From positions 1-32,625 of IMG/VR virus record IMGVR_UViG_3300031111_000027: DNA of 32,625 nucleotides. One strand, given 5' to 3'. Positions 21,634 through 28,259 of the stretch are shown here, one piece after another. Made by a program: the position numbers and the translations under genes. The notes below the pieces were generated by a model. The model did no database searches. It was not told the DNA's origin and saw only the letters and a list, made by a program, of their open reading frames with translations. Source of the DNA: a virus. Positions within the stretch are counted from its first letter, which is position 1. Each line of letters starts with the position of its first letter.

Positions 21634-22172
21634 GAAGCATAAAAAACTTTTTCCTTGAATTACTTCTCGACGGCGACGCCGGTTTCGAGGCATATCTCGA
21701 AAGCCTCGAAACCGACCCGCCTATCTCTTGCAAAGTATTGAAAGACGGACTGGACGTCTCGGACAGGGCGAAGTCGGAAGATTTTCCTCATTTGGTTATC
21801 GATACCATACCGGACAAAATTGTTCGCTCGCCTGCCAGTAGTCCATCGCGCGGCCAGCTTAGGCAGGGGGGTTTTGACGTTGTTATCGCGGTATATCGCG
21901 ATAAAACATATAAATCCTATTTCGAGACAAAAGAACAGGCAGAAATCCTTATGGAACACTTCGCCGAGTATCTCGACACGAAGAGAGATACCATACGGGC
22001 GGCAGGATATTCCGACTTGCGATACCGCGACGACGATGAAAACTGGGGAGTGTTTCTCGCTCGGATCGGCGGAGTCGATTGCGTAGCCGGTCGAATGAAG
22101 TTCGGTCTCGAATATGAGTGGTCGCAAGGAGTCGTTATGAAAAACAAACCAATTACACTTAGGAGGAGCTAA
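21630..22172 (+). CDS. Probable tail terminator protein
   Basis: 180 residues between the gp10-like gene and the tail tube. Alpha-beta pattern: helical N-terminus (SIKNFFLELLLDGD), then strands (LVIDTIPDKI ... GGFDVVIAVYRD), a helix (FETKEQAEILMEHFAEYLD) and a final beta part. This fits the tail terminator fold (lambda gpU/SPP1 gp17 type). The assignment is by order and secondary-structure pattern; no signature motif. Confidence 0.6.
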   Translation: MRSIKNFFLELLLDGDAGFEAYLESLETDPPISCKVLKDGLDVSDRAKSEDFPHLVIDTIPDKIVRSPASSPSRGQLRQGGFDVVIAVYRDKTYKSYFETKEQAEILMEHFAEYLDTKRDTIRAAGYSDLRYRDDDENWGVFLARIGGVDCVAGRMKFGLEYEWSQGVVMKNKPITLRRS

Positions 22173-22820
22173 ATGCCTCAGGTAGAAATAGGACCGGCGT
22201 GGTTGATCGCTCAGTATCTCGACCCAGATACCGAAGACCTCGACCCAGTCGGAGATATTGTAAACTTGCTATATAACCAGGAGGTTATTGCCAGGTTTCA
22301 AGAGAAGGAATACAAAATTCCTGCGGACAACGCGGCAAGTCATGTCGGACACGTCGCCCTCGGACTGGAAGAAGCATCGATCGCGGCGAAGCTTGTCAGT
22401 ATCTCGACAGACATTTTGGCCGCCCTTGTCTCGACAGCAAGAACAGACGCGGCGACCGCCTTCGGAGACGAAGACGTTGTCCCGATAACCGGTTTCGGAA
22501 GGAAACCGTATTGGAGGGTTCTCGCTATTTTCCCGAATATGCTGGAGTCCGACAATATTTTCTCGGTTGTCGAGTCCGGTGGAGACCTTGTTTGCACAGT
22601 CATCGAAATGAGAATTGCGTCGTTCGGCGGCGAAGCCCTCGAATACGCAGGCTCGAAAGACGAAGAGCGGAAACTGCCGTTCAAAGCAAACGCGATGACA
22701 AAGGAAGGGATAACCGCAGTCCCTGCGTATATCCAAAGAAACAAAACAATCTCGGTTTCGGCAGGAGAGTTGAACTCAGCAACTTTGTCCGCCTGGCCGA
22801 TAACTTCACTTTATTCGTAA
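22173..22820 (+). CDS. Probable major tail tube protein
   Basis: 215 residues, start 1 base after the previous stop, with AGGAGGAG upstream. Moderately beta-rich (EVIARFQEKEYKIPADNAASHVGHVALGLEEASIAAKLVSIS ... DLVCTVIEMRIASFGGEALEY ... RKLPFKANAMTKEG). The step from terminator to this gene to the G/GT chaperones is the usual siphovirus order for the tube. Size fits (150-260 residues). No sheath gene is present, in line with a non-contractile tail. Confidence 0.6.
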   Translation: MPQVEIGPAWLIAQYLDPDTEDLDPVGDIVNLLYNQEVIARFQEKEYKIPADNAASHVGHVALGLEEASIAAKLVSISTDILAALVSTARTDAATAFGDEDVVPITGFGRKPYWRVLAIFPNMLESDNIFSVVESGGDLVCTVIEMRIASFGGEALEYAGSKDEERKLPFKANAMTKEGITAVPAYIQRNKTISVSAGELNSATLSAWPITSLYS

Positions 22821-22835
22821 GGAGGTGAGTGAAAA

Positions 22836-23741
22836 ATGGCGAGAACAATAACAATCCAAATAATCGACGCAGATTCCGGCAATAACCTCGAAGATGTCGC
22901 CGTCGCAGTTAAGAAAAACGCGGACGACGCCGAACTGTCAAGCGGAGTTACGGACGTCAACGGCGAATATACCAGCGACGCCCAGACCGCCGCAACAGAG
23001 TATTATTTGACTGCCAGCAAGACGGGCTATATTCCGTATGTCAAGCACGGCTCAGGAGCAGGCGAAAACTTCGAGATGAAACTCCATTGGGACAGTCCGA
23101 CCGCGGACGAAACCCAGGAGATTCAAATCCTTATGATGCCGGAACGGTCGAGAACTCAAATAGTCGTTACCGAAGGCGCAGGAGCGACATCCGGCGCGGC
23201 ACAGGCGCCCGTTTCCGGAGCGACCGTATTGGTCAAAAAGACCAGCGATAACACTCTTCTCGAAACCCTAACGACCGACAGTAACGGGGTCGCTATTATG
23301 GACGAGAGTGCATATGGAGCGGTTGCCCATTATGCCGTCGTTTCGAAGACGGGTTATAATTCCCATACCGTTTACGGACCGTCGTTCGTCAAGGGCGGAA
23401 CAATCTCGGTTACGCTCGAACAGTCCGTTTCGTTCACGACCTATGAGTTCGCAGGCCGGTTGATCGACGCGGAAGGAAACCCGATTGTCGGAAAGACGTT
23501 GAAACTCGAGGTTGCCGGAATGCATAGCATAACGGACAGCGGAGTCGAATACTACGTCGCGACCGGCGAGGTTATTTCCTTGACCAGCGACGAAAACGGG
23601 AAATTCTCGAAAGACATTGTCTCAGGACTTCGCGTCAGACCGAAGACCGGTTGGACATCGTATTTCGGTTATCCGGAAAAAGTCGAGTGGACAATATCCG
23701 CCGACATCGATCTCGGAGACGGAACAGCCGGAAGCATCTAA
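22836..23741 (+). CDS. Ig/carboxypeptidase-regulatory-like tail-associated protein
   Basis: 301 residues behind a perfect long ribosome site AAGGAGGTGA (22819-22828). Three beta-sandwich-like repeats are visible, each with the CarboxypepD_reg pattern: ITIQIIDADSGNNLEDVAVAV ... GVTDVNGEYTSD; PVSGATVLVKKTSDNTLLETLTTDSNGVAI; and FAGRLIDAEGNPIVGKTLKL ... LTSDENGKFSKD. Such modules often decorate phage tails or heads and bind cell-surface sugars. The strong ribosome site implies high copy number, fitting a tube-decorating subunit or a second tube protein. The function is not proven. Confidence 0.7.
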   Translation: MARTITIQIIDADSGNNLEDVAVAVKKNADDAELSSGVTDVNGEYTSDAQTAATEYYLTASKTGYIPYVKHGSGAGENFEMKLHWDSPTADETQEIQILMMPERSRTQIVVTEGAGATSGAAQAPVSGATVLVKKTSDNTLLETLTTDSNGVAIMDESAYGAVAHYAVVSKTGYNSHTVYGPSFVKGGTISVTLEQSVSFTTYEFAGRLIDAEGNPIVGKTLKLEVAGMHSITDSGVEYYVATGEVISLTSDENGKFSKDIVSGLRVRPKTGWTSYFGYPEKVEWTISADIDLGDGTAGSI

Positions 23742-23759
23742 ACAATAACTCGAACAAGT

Positions 23760-23791
23760 TCTGGGGAAAGGGAATTTCCCCTTTCCCCAGA
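23760..23791 (+). terminator. Strong 13-bp hairpin between tail genes
   Basis: TCTGGGGAAAGGG (23760-23772) pairs perfectly with CCCTTTCCCCAGA (23779-23791) around loop AATTTC. Downstream is ATACTTATTG, not a clean T run, so termination would be partial. It follows the highly translated tail genes and would lower expression of the chaperone and tape-measure genes or stabilise the upstream mRNA. Confidence 0.7.
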
Positions 23792-23810
23792 TACTTATTG
23801 AAAGGACAAA

Positions 23811-24023
23811 ATGTCAACTGATAAGAAAAGCACAATCTCGAAAAAACCCACCTCGAACGAGGTTTTGAAAAATACCGAAGAACTCGCGGCCAAGATTGCC
23901 GGAAACGCGAGAAACCCTTTGGAACGAAACGTCGGCGCTCTATTTCTCGAAGCTATCGATAGTTTCAAAAAAGGGAAAAAATTCGTCGGGTTCGCTCGGT
24001 ATGGAATAAGCTGGAGAGAATAA
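23811..24023 (+). CDS. Small tail-region protein (70 aa)
   Basis: AAAGGAC precedes the ATG, 19 bases after the hairpin. The protein is basic and helical (NEVLKNTEELAAKIAGNARNP ... FLEAIDSFKKGKKFVG). It ends in TAATG with the G-type chaperone gene, so the two are coupled. No family recognised; it may be a tail assembly accessory. Confidence 0.6.
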   Translation: MSTDKKSTISKKPTSNEVLKNTEELAAKIAGNARNPLERNVGALFLEAIDSFKKGKKFVGFARYGISWRE

Positions 24024-24580
24024 TGCAAAAACCGGAGACTTTCAAAATCCCAGGGGCAGAAGGTGAATACCATTGTCCATATATCAATTTCGACCAGCTC
24101 GGTCGAATAATTACTCTATTCCCTCGGCTTAAAGACCTGTTGACCGCAACAGAGTTTCGACCGGACGATCCAGACCACCTTTGTTATGCCACCTTGCTGA
24201 TGGTAACAGAGCGAGACCTATTTAATAAGCTCGCCGCCCTTTGCATATGTCCGGCGTCGAGGGAATACTGGAAGCCGGAGGACTACGACAAAAACCTCGA
24301 ATTTGTCGGACGTTTGACTCCGGACTATTTAATCGATACCGCCGAAAACGGCGACGCGAGACCAGGGGTTCTCGCTCGATCTTTTTTATTCAGCAACGGC
24401 AACTTTCTCGAGGTTTTGAAAAGCTGGGTAAACTCATTCAGGTTGGCGAAGATATTCTCCGGCGAACAGGAGACGCCGGACAATTCTCAGGATACCAGCC
24501 GGAAGGATGGGACTGGATCGACGAAACCGTCAAGCTCTGTTCGGGAGGCGACCTTCTCAATGAGCGAAGATACCGGATAG
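24023..24580 (+). CDS. Tail assembly chaperone, G-type (zero-frame product)
   Basis: 185 residues. The N-terminal two thirds is globular (FDQLGRIITLFPRLKDLLTATEFRP ... DLFNKLAALCICPASREYW). The last 45 residues are a low-complexity tail (QETPDNSQDTSRKDGTGSTKPSSS), as expected where the sequence also codes in a second frame. It lies between the tail tube genes and the tape measure, the standard place of lambda G/T. A T TTT TTA heptamer in this frame (24382-24388) allows a -1 shift into the downstream frame. Confidence 0.78.
   Translation: MQKPETFKIPGAEGEYHCPYINFDQLGRIITLFPRLKDLLTATEFRPDDPDHLCYATLLMVTERDLFNKLAALCICPASREYWKPEDYDKNLEFVGRLTPDYLIDTAENGDARPGVLARSFLFSNGNFLEVLKSWVNSFRLAKIFSGEQETPDNSQDTSRKDGTGSTKPSSSVREATFSMSEDTG
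24382..24388 (+). other. Slippery heptamer for -1 ribosomal frameshift
   Basis: T TTT TTA in the zero frame (codons TCT, TTT, TTA) is a canonical X XXY YYZ slip site of the U UUU UUA type. After a -1 shift, reading continues ATT CAG CAA in a frame open to 24798. It is the only canonical heptamer noted in the overlap. A downstream stimulatory structure is only weakly suggested (CAGC at 24391 with GCTG near 24425). Confidence 0.7.
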
Positions 24581-24798
24581 AAATTCCGGTCGTATCTGCG
24601 TTGACTTATGTAACTTCGTCTTTAGCAGATGCCTACAATTCCGCCTATAATTCCGACCCAGAAAAATTCCAGGGGCTCGGTTTGGAACATAGGGACTACG
24701 GAAATTTGAGATCGATGACACCGGAACAACGCCGAGAATACTACCAGCAGAAAACGAAAGAACATATTGAGAAACTAAAGGCAGGAAATGCTAAATAG
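24388..24798 (+). CDS. Tail assembly chaperone, T part of GT frameshift product
   Basis: The -1 frame after the slip site. It adds 136 residues to the first 122 of the G-type protein, giving a fusion of about 258 residues. The segment reads as real protein, notably from about 24490 (GYQPEGWDWIDETVKL ... IEIPVVSALTYVTSSLADAYNS ... LEHRDYGNLRSMTPEQRREYYQQ). It has no ribosome site of its own at a suitable ATG. In lambda-like phages GT binds the tape measure and G binds the tail tube; the tape measure gene follows here. Confidence 0.75.
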   Translation: MQQRQLSRGFEKLGKLIQVGEDILRRTGDAGQFSGYQPEGWDWIDETVKLCSGGDLLNERRYRIEIPVVSALTYVTSSLADAYNSAYNSDPEKFQGLGLEHRDYGNLRSMTPEQRREYYQQKTKEHIEKLKAGNAK

Positions 24799-25096
24799 GG
24801 CGAAAAACAAAAGGAACGACAGCGGACATTTTTTCAGACAGATTAGATGCCAAACCGCTTATTTTCAGGAAAATACCCTAAAAATAGTTAAAGCTATATA
24901 TATCAATAACTTAACTGTTTGCCATATTGCCTGCCTATGCTGTTTCAAAAATTCTTTAATATACCTATTCGCGAGGTTGGTCCGGCGTTATCTCGGACTA
25001 TTAACGGCCGTCTATAAGCGTTTTGAGAAAATATTTCTCAAAATTATTTTCGCCCGCAAAGCCTATGAATTGGGTTTTTGGCACGGAGCTTGCTAA
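24788..25096 (+). CDS. AT-rich small ORF before the tape measure (102 aa, basic)
   Basis: Begins 11 bases inside the end of the GT frame, with AAAGGCAGGAA near its ATG, and ends in TAATG with the tape measure start, the same coupling seen across the late operon. The product is very basic with Cys-rich and hydrophobic stretches (TVCHIACLCCFKNSLIYLFARL). The segment is visibly richer in A and T and poorer in GA-type codons than its neighbours, and contains a 23-bp palindrome and a sigma-54-like site. It may be an acquired gene or largely a regulatory insert. No family recognised. Confidence 0.4.
   Translation: MLNRAKNKRNDSGHFFRQIRCQTAYFQENTLKIVKAIYINNLTVCHIACLCCFKNSLIYLFARLVRRYLGLLTAVYKRFEKIFLKIIFARKAYELGFWHGAC
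25021..25043. promoter_or_regulatory. 23-bp perfect palindrome, possible regulator site
   Basis: TTTTGAGAAA and TTTCTCAAAA flank the three bases ATA. It lies in the AT-rich segment ahead of the tape measure, centred about 73 bases upstream of the start predicted from the sigma-54-like site. It could be a dimeric regulator (enhancer-type) site or, in RNA, a weak hairpin terminator followed by TTATTTT. Confidence 0.55.
25079..25094 (+). promoter_or_regulatory. Sigma-54 (-24/-12) consensus-like site
   Basis: TGGCACG-GAGC-TTGCT matches the sigma-54 promoter consensus (TGGCACG, four bases, TTGCW) at every fixed position, with the preceding T also fitting. The predicted start would fall about 12 bases downstream, within the first codons of the tape measure gene, and the GGAG inside the spacer also serves as its ribosome site. 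It may be a real regulated promoter or coincidence. Confidence 0.4.
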
Positions 25097-27669
25097 TGTC
25101 GAACTTTACAATCAAATTACTTCTCGAAGGCGCGGAACGAGCTAAACAAGCGATGGCCGGAGTCGCGAACGAAGCGAAACGCGCGAACAATCAGACTAAG
25201 CCCGTAAACGCCAGGTTGCCAGAAACTACCAAAGGCGTAAAGAGTCTCGGCGGAGAACTCAAAGGTCTTGCTAATAGTTGGATCGGAACGGCGGCGGCGG
25301 TCGGTCTATTCGTTGCCGGTGCGCGGGATGCCTATAAAGGCGCGATGAGTCTCGAGGAGGGTTTGCAAAATGTATCGACTTTACTCGGCGACCAGTCCGA
25401 GAGATTAATTCCAAAATACCGACAAGGCATTCTCGACATATCCTCAGAATACGGAATTGCCGTCGAGAATTTTAACGAACCCCTTTACAATTTGATATCG
25501 CGAGGAGTGGACGCCGAAAACGTTCTCGCCGTTCTCGAAAGGGCGTCTCGACTATCGATAACAGGCGTCGCCGACTTAGGCGAGGCGGTTGATGCGACGA
25601 CAACCGTATTGAATGCTTTCAATATGGATGTCAACGAAACCGACCGAGTCATGGCCGTTCTGCAGAAGGGAACAAAGGACGGCGCGACCACAGTCGGAGA
25701 AATGGGTCGATTTCTATTTCAGGCCGCACCAGCGGCCTCGGCTCTGGGAGTTAGCATCGAACAGGTTGTCGCCGCGAACGCGACCTTGACGAAGTCCGGA
25801 ACACCGACATCTATTGCGATGGTGCAAATACGCGCGGCGCTTATGGAATTGTCAAAATCCGGAACTTCTGCCTCGACAGCTTTCAAGGAAGCGGCAGGCG
25901 TCGGATTCAAGGAATTTATTGAACAGGGCGGAAGCCTGCAGGAAGCGATGGTAATCCTTCAAGAACACGCCGATAAAACCGGCGTCGGAGTAAACGACCT
26001 ATTCGCGAATGTTCGAGGCGGAATGGCCGCCCTCGGTCTTGCCGGTAAAAACGCCGAAGGCGCGGCGGCGGATCTCGAGTCTATGAAAGACGCGGCGGGA
26101 GAAGTCGAAAAGGCTATGGAAGCGGCGGAGCAAAACCCAGCTTTCAAAATGAAACAGGCGAAAGAGACATTTAGAAACCTTTGGGTTTTCCTAATGGGTA
26201 AACTTCTGCCGGTTTTGGCCGGACTCGCTTCTGGTGTCGTTAAGGTATTCAAAACAATAGGTGTCGCTTTCGAGGCAGGTTTCCGCCAGTTGTTTAATCT
26301 AAAGCAAGCTATTGTTGATTTCTGGGGATACTTAACTGGGTCGGCTAAAAAGACATTTTCCGCTGTTCGAAAAGCCCTAAAAGGCGACTTGAAAGGCGCG
26401 GTCGAAGACCTTAAATCCGTTGGGGAGGACTTCAAAAATACAACCGGCGACATCATGGACAGAGAGAAGGATGTCCAAAAAACCGCCCTCGGAGATATAA
26501 AGGACATCTGGGGACAGAGCGGAAAGGATATGCTATTCGAACTCGGCGGAGGAATGCAGGACGGAGAGCAAGACCTATTGGACATAACCGGCGAAATCGG
26601 AGCGAACGCCGGAGAGGAAGCCGGAAAATCATTTCTCGAAAAATTCGAGGAGAAACTAAGCGAAAAAGAAAAACTCCGCGGACTTGCCGAGAAGTATTTC
26701 TCCGAGGTGTTCGGAAACCCCGAGAATATAAACGTCGAAGAGTCCTTCGGGAAGTTAATGTCTCATATTGCCAGTATTCCGGTTACCGCCGAAGAAGAGG
26801 CGGCCTTGATCGATATAGTCCAGGAACGCCTCGACATTGTCGCAGATGTAGCAAAGGAAAAATTGCCGGACGTTTGGTCGGAAGCCTTCGGCGGAGGAAT
26901 GCCGGTGTCCGAGGAAATGGAAGGTCTCGACTTAGACCTCGCCAGCGAACTCGACGTTTCCGGATGGGACTATTTTCAGACCCATGCTATACAAAGCATG
27001 AAAGCAATCGGAGAAGCGGCGCCAGGGATATTAAATCCAATAGCAGACTTGACCGCTCAGTTATCCGCGAAAACGATCGCGAACAAGGAACGGGAAATCG
27101 AAGCGGTTCGCGCCCTCGGACTTGCCGAAGAGGAAGAGCGTAAACGAATTGAAAAAATAAACAGCGAATACGCCGAGAAAGAAAGAAAAATCGCGATGGC
27201 ACAAAGGGCTATTAAAATAGCTCAGGCTATTTCTAACACAGCCCTTGCGATAACGAACGCCCTCGCTAAAGGCGGACCGCCACCGCTCAATATAATCCAA
27301 GCCGGTCTTGCCGGTGCGACAGGTGCGGCGCAGGTCGCGACTATTGCCGCCCAGCCGTATTATTTCGGAGGTATTCTCCCAGCGGGACAGCCTGGATATT
27401 TCGAGGGACAACGCGATGAGTTAGTAACTCCGTTGAAAGGCGCGGGAAGTTTCGAGGCTATTGCGAAAACCTATCTTGTGCCGGACATACTTCGAGAATT
27501 GAACGAACAGCGTCGAGGATACGCCGGAAGAAACGAAATCGTAAACGTTACAAACAATAATTATAACGCACCAGTCTTGAACTCGGACGCCGCCGCCGTT
27601 GACCAATGGCAGAGGCGAGGAGCGAAAGCTAATGCGGACCGATTGAAGAAAATGCGGGAGGTATTTTAA
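25096..27669 (+). CDS. Tail tape measure protein
   Basis: 857 residues, the longest protein here; start ATG at 25096 with GGAG 7 bases upstream. Residues 1-60 form a Lys/Ala-rich coiled coil. A TP901-type tape-measure core follows (SLEEGLQNVSTLLGD ... DLGEAVDATTTVLNAF ... TVGEMGRFLFQAAPAASALG ... TPTSIAMVQIRAAL). Two hydrophobic segments follow, then charged helices, and a C-terminal Ala/Gly-rich region (AIKIAQAISNTALAITNALAKG) before a Pro-Gly tail. It sets tail length and enters the host envelope during injection. At about 0.15 nm per residue the tail would be near 130 nm. Confidence 0.93.
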   Translation: MSNFTIKLLLEGAERAKQAMAGVANEAKRANNQTKPVNARLPETTKGVKSLGGELKGLANSWIGTAAAVGLFVAGARDAYKGAMSLEEGLQNVSTLLGDQSERLIPKYRQGILDISSEYGIAVENFNEPLYNLISRGVDAENVLAVLERASRLSITGVADLGEAVDATTTVLNAFNMDVNETDRVMAVLQKGTKDGATTVGEMGRFLFQAAPAASALGVSIEQVVAANATLTKSGTPTSIAMVQIRAALMELSKSGTSASTAFKEAAGVGFKEFIEQGGSLQEAMVILQEHADKTGVGVNDLFANVRGGMAALGLAGKNAEGAAADLESMKDAAGEVEKAMEAAEQNPAFKMKQAKETFRNLWVFLMGKLLPVLAGLASGVVKVFKTIGVAFEAGFRQLFNLKQAIVDFWGYLTGSAKKTFSAVRKALKGDLKGAVEDLKSVGEDFKNTTGDIMDREKDVQKTALGDIKDIWGQSGKDMLFELGGGMQDGEQDLLDITGEIGANAGEEAGKSFLEKFEEKLSEKEKLRGLAEKYFSEVFGNPENINVEESFGKLMSHIASIPVTAEEEAALIDIVQERLDIVADVAKEKLPDVWSEAFGGGMPVSEEMEGLDLDLASELDVSGWDYFQTHAIQSMKAIGEAAPGILNPIADLTAQLSAKTIANKEREIEAVRALGLAEEEERKRIEKINSEYAEKERKIAMAQRAIKIAQAISNTALAITNALAKGGPPPLNIIQAGLAGATGAAQVATIAAQPYYFGGILPAGQPGYFEGQRDELVTPLKGAGSFEAIAKTYLVPDILRELNEQRRGYAGRNEIVNVTNNNYNAPVLNSDAAAVDQWQRRGAKANADRLKKMREVF

Positions 27670-28259
27670 TGCCGACCTATTTGACGCCGAAGACCTGGGG
27701 CGACGGAGTAACAAACCCGCAGTTTTTAATAACTGGACCAGGCGGGACTCTGGACGTTTTGATGCCGCCCTTGCTCGAAGCCTTCGAACCAGAACTCAAC
27801 GAAGGAATTATAAAAACCGCTAAATACACCGGACGAATTGCAAAGGTATTGAGAGGGAATACCTGGGACGCGAGACTCCATTGGATATTGACCGCAGACA
27901 GACCAGTTCTCAGAGGGAACGGAATGGAAGTCTTGCCAGACCTAAACTATCTGGACGTTATCTATTATCTGTTGAACGTTGACGCGAAAATGGACACCGT
28001 CTCCGGTTGTTCGATTTACTTCTCGCCACACGGTCAGGACATGAGAGCACCAGCGGAGGCGCGGGACTTTCGAGGACATTCCGGCATTGCCGGTTGGCCG
28101 ATGGTGAAAATACGCCTCACGAACAGAGCGGACATTCTCAGGGCGCTTGCCCAGAAAACGGTTGCGAAGGACGTTACTCTGGAAATACGGACAGACGGAT
28201 ATATTGAAAGAATACCCATAAACACAGCGAAACCGCCAAAGGTTATTTACGAACTATGA
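27669..28259 (+). CDS. Tail tip protein, probably distal tail-like (196 aa)
   Basis: Starts in TAATG with the tape measure and overlaps the next gene by 4 bases. Beta-rich protein (FLITGPGGTLDVLMPPLLEAFEPE ... GNTWDARLHWILTADRPVL) with a helix (LNYLDVIYYLLNV) and a C-terminal beta region (KDVTLEIRTDGYIERIPI). Position directly after the tape measure is that of the distal tail protein. No clear family motif. Confidence 0.6.
   Translation: MPTYLTPKTWGDGVTNPQFLITGPGGTLDVLMPPLLEAFEPELNEGIIKTAKYTGRIAKVLRGNTWDARLHWILTADRPVLRGNGMEVLPDLNYLDVIYYLLNVDAKMDTVSGCSIYFSPHGQDMRAPAEARDFRGHSGIAGWPMVKIRLTNRADILRALAQKTVAKDVTLEIRTDGYIERIPINTAKPPKVIYEL

Noticed and set aside
24241-24387. Independent start for the T-part ORF at 24241
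   Set aside because: The upstream portion of that frame reads as Arg-rich shadow sequence over the G-type gene and has no ribosome site; frameshifting at 24382 explains the downstream portion better.
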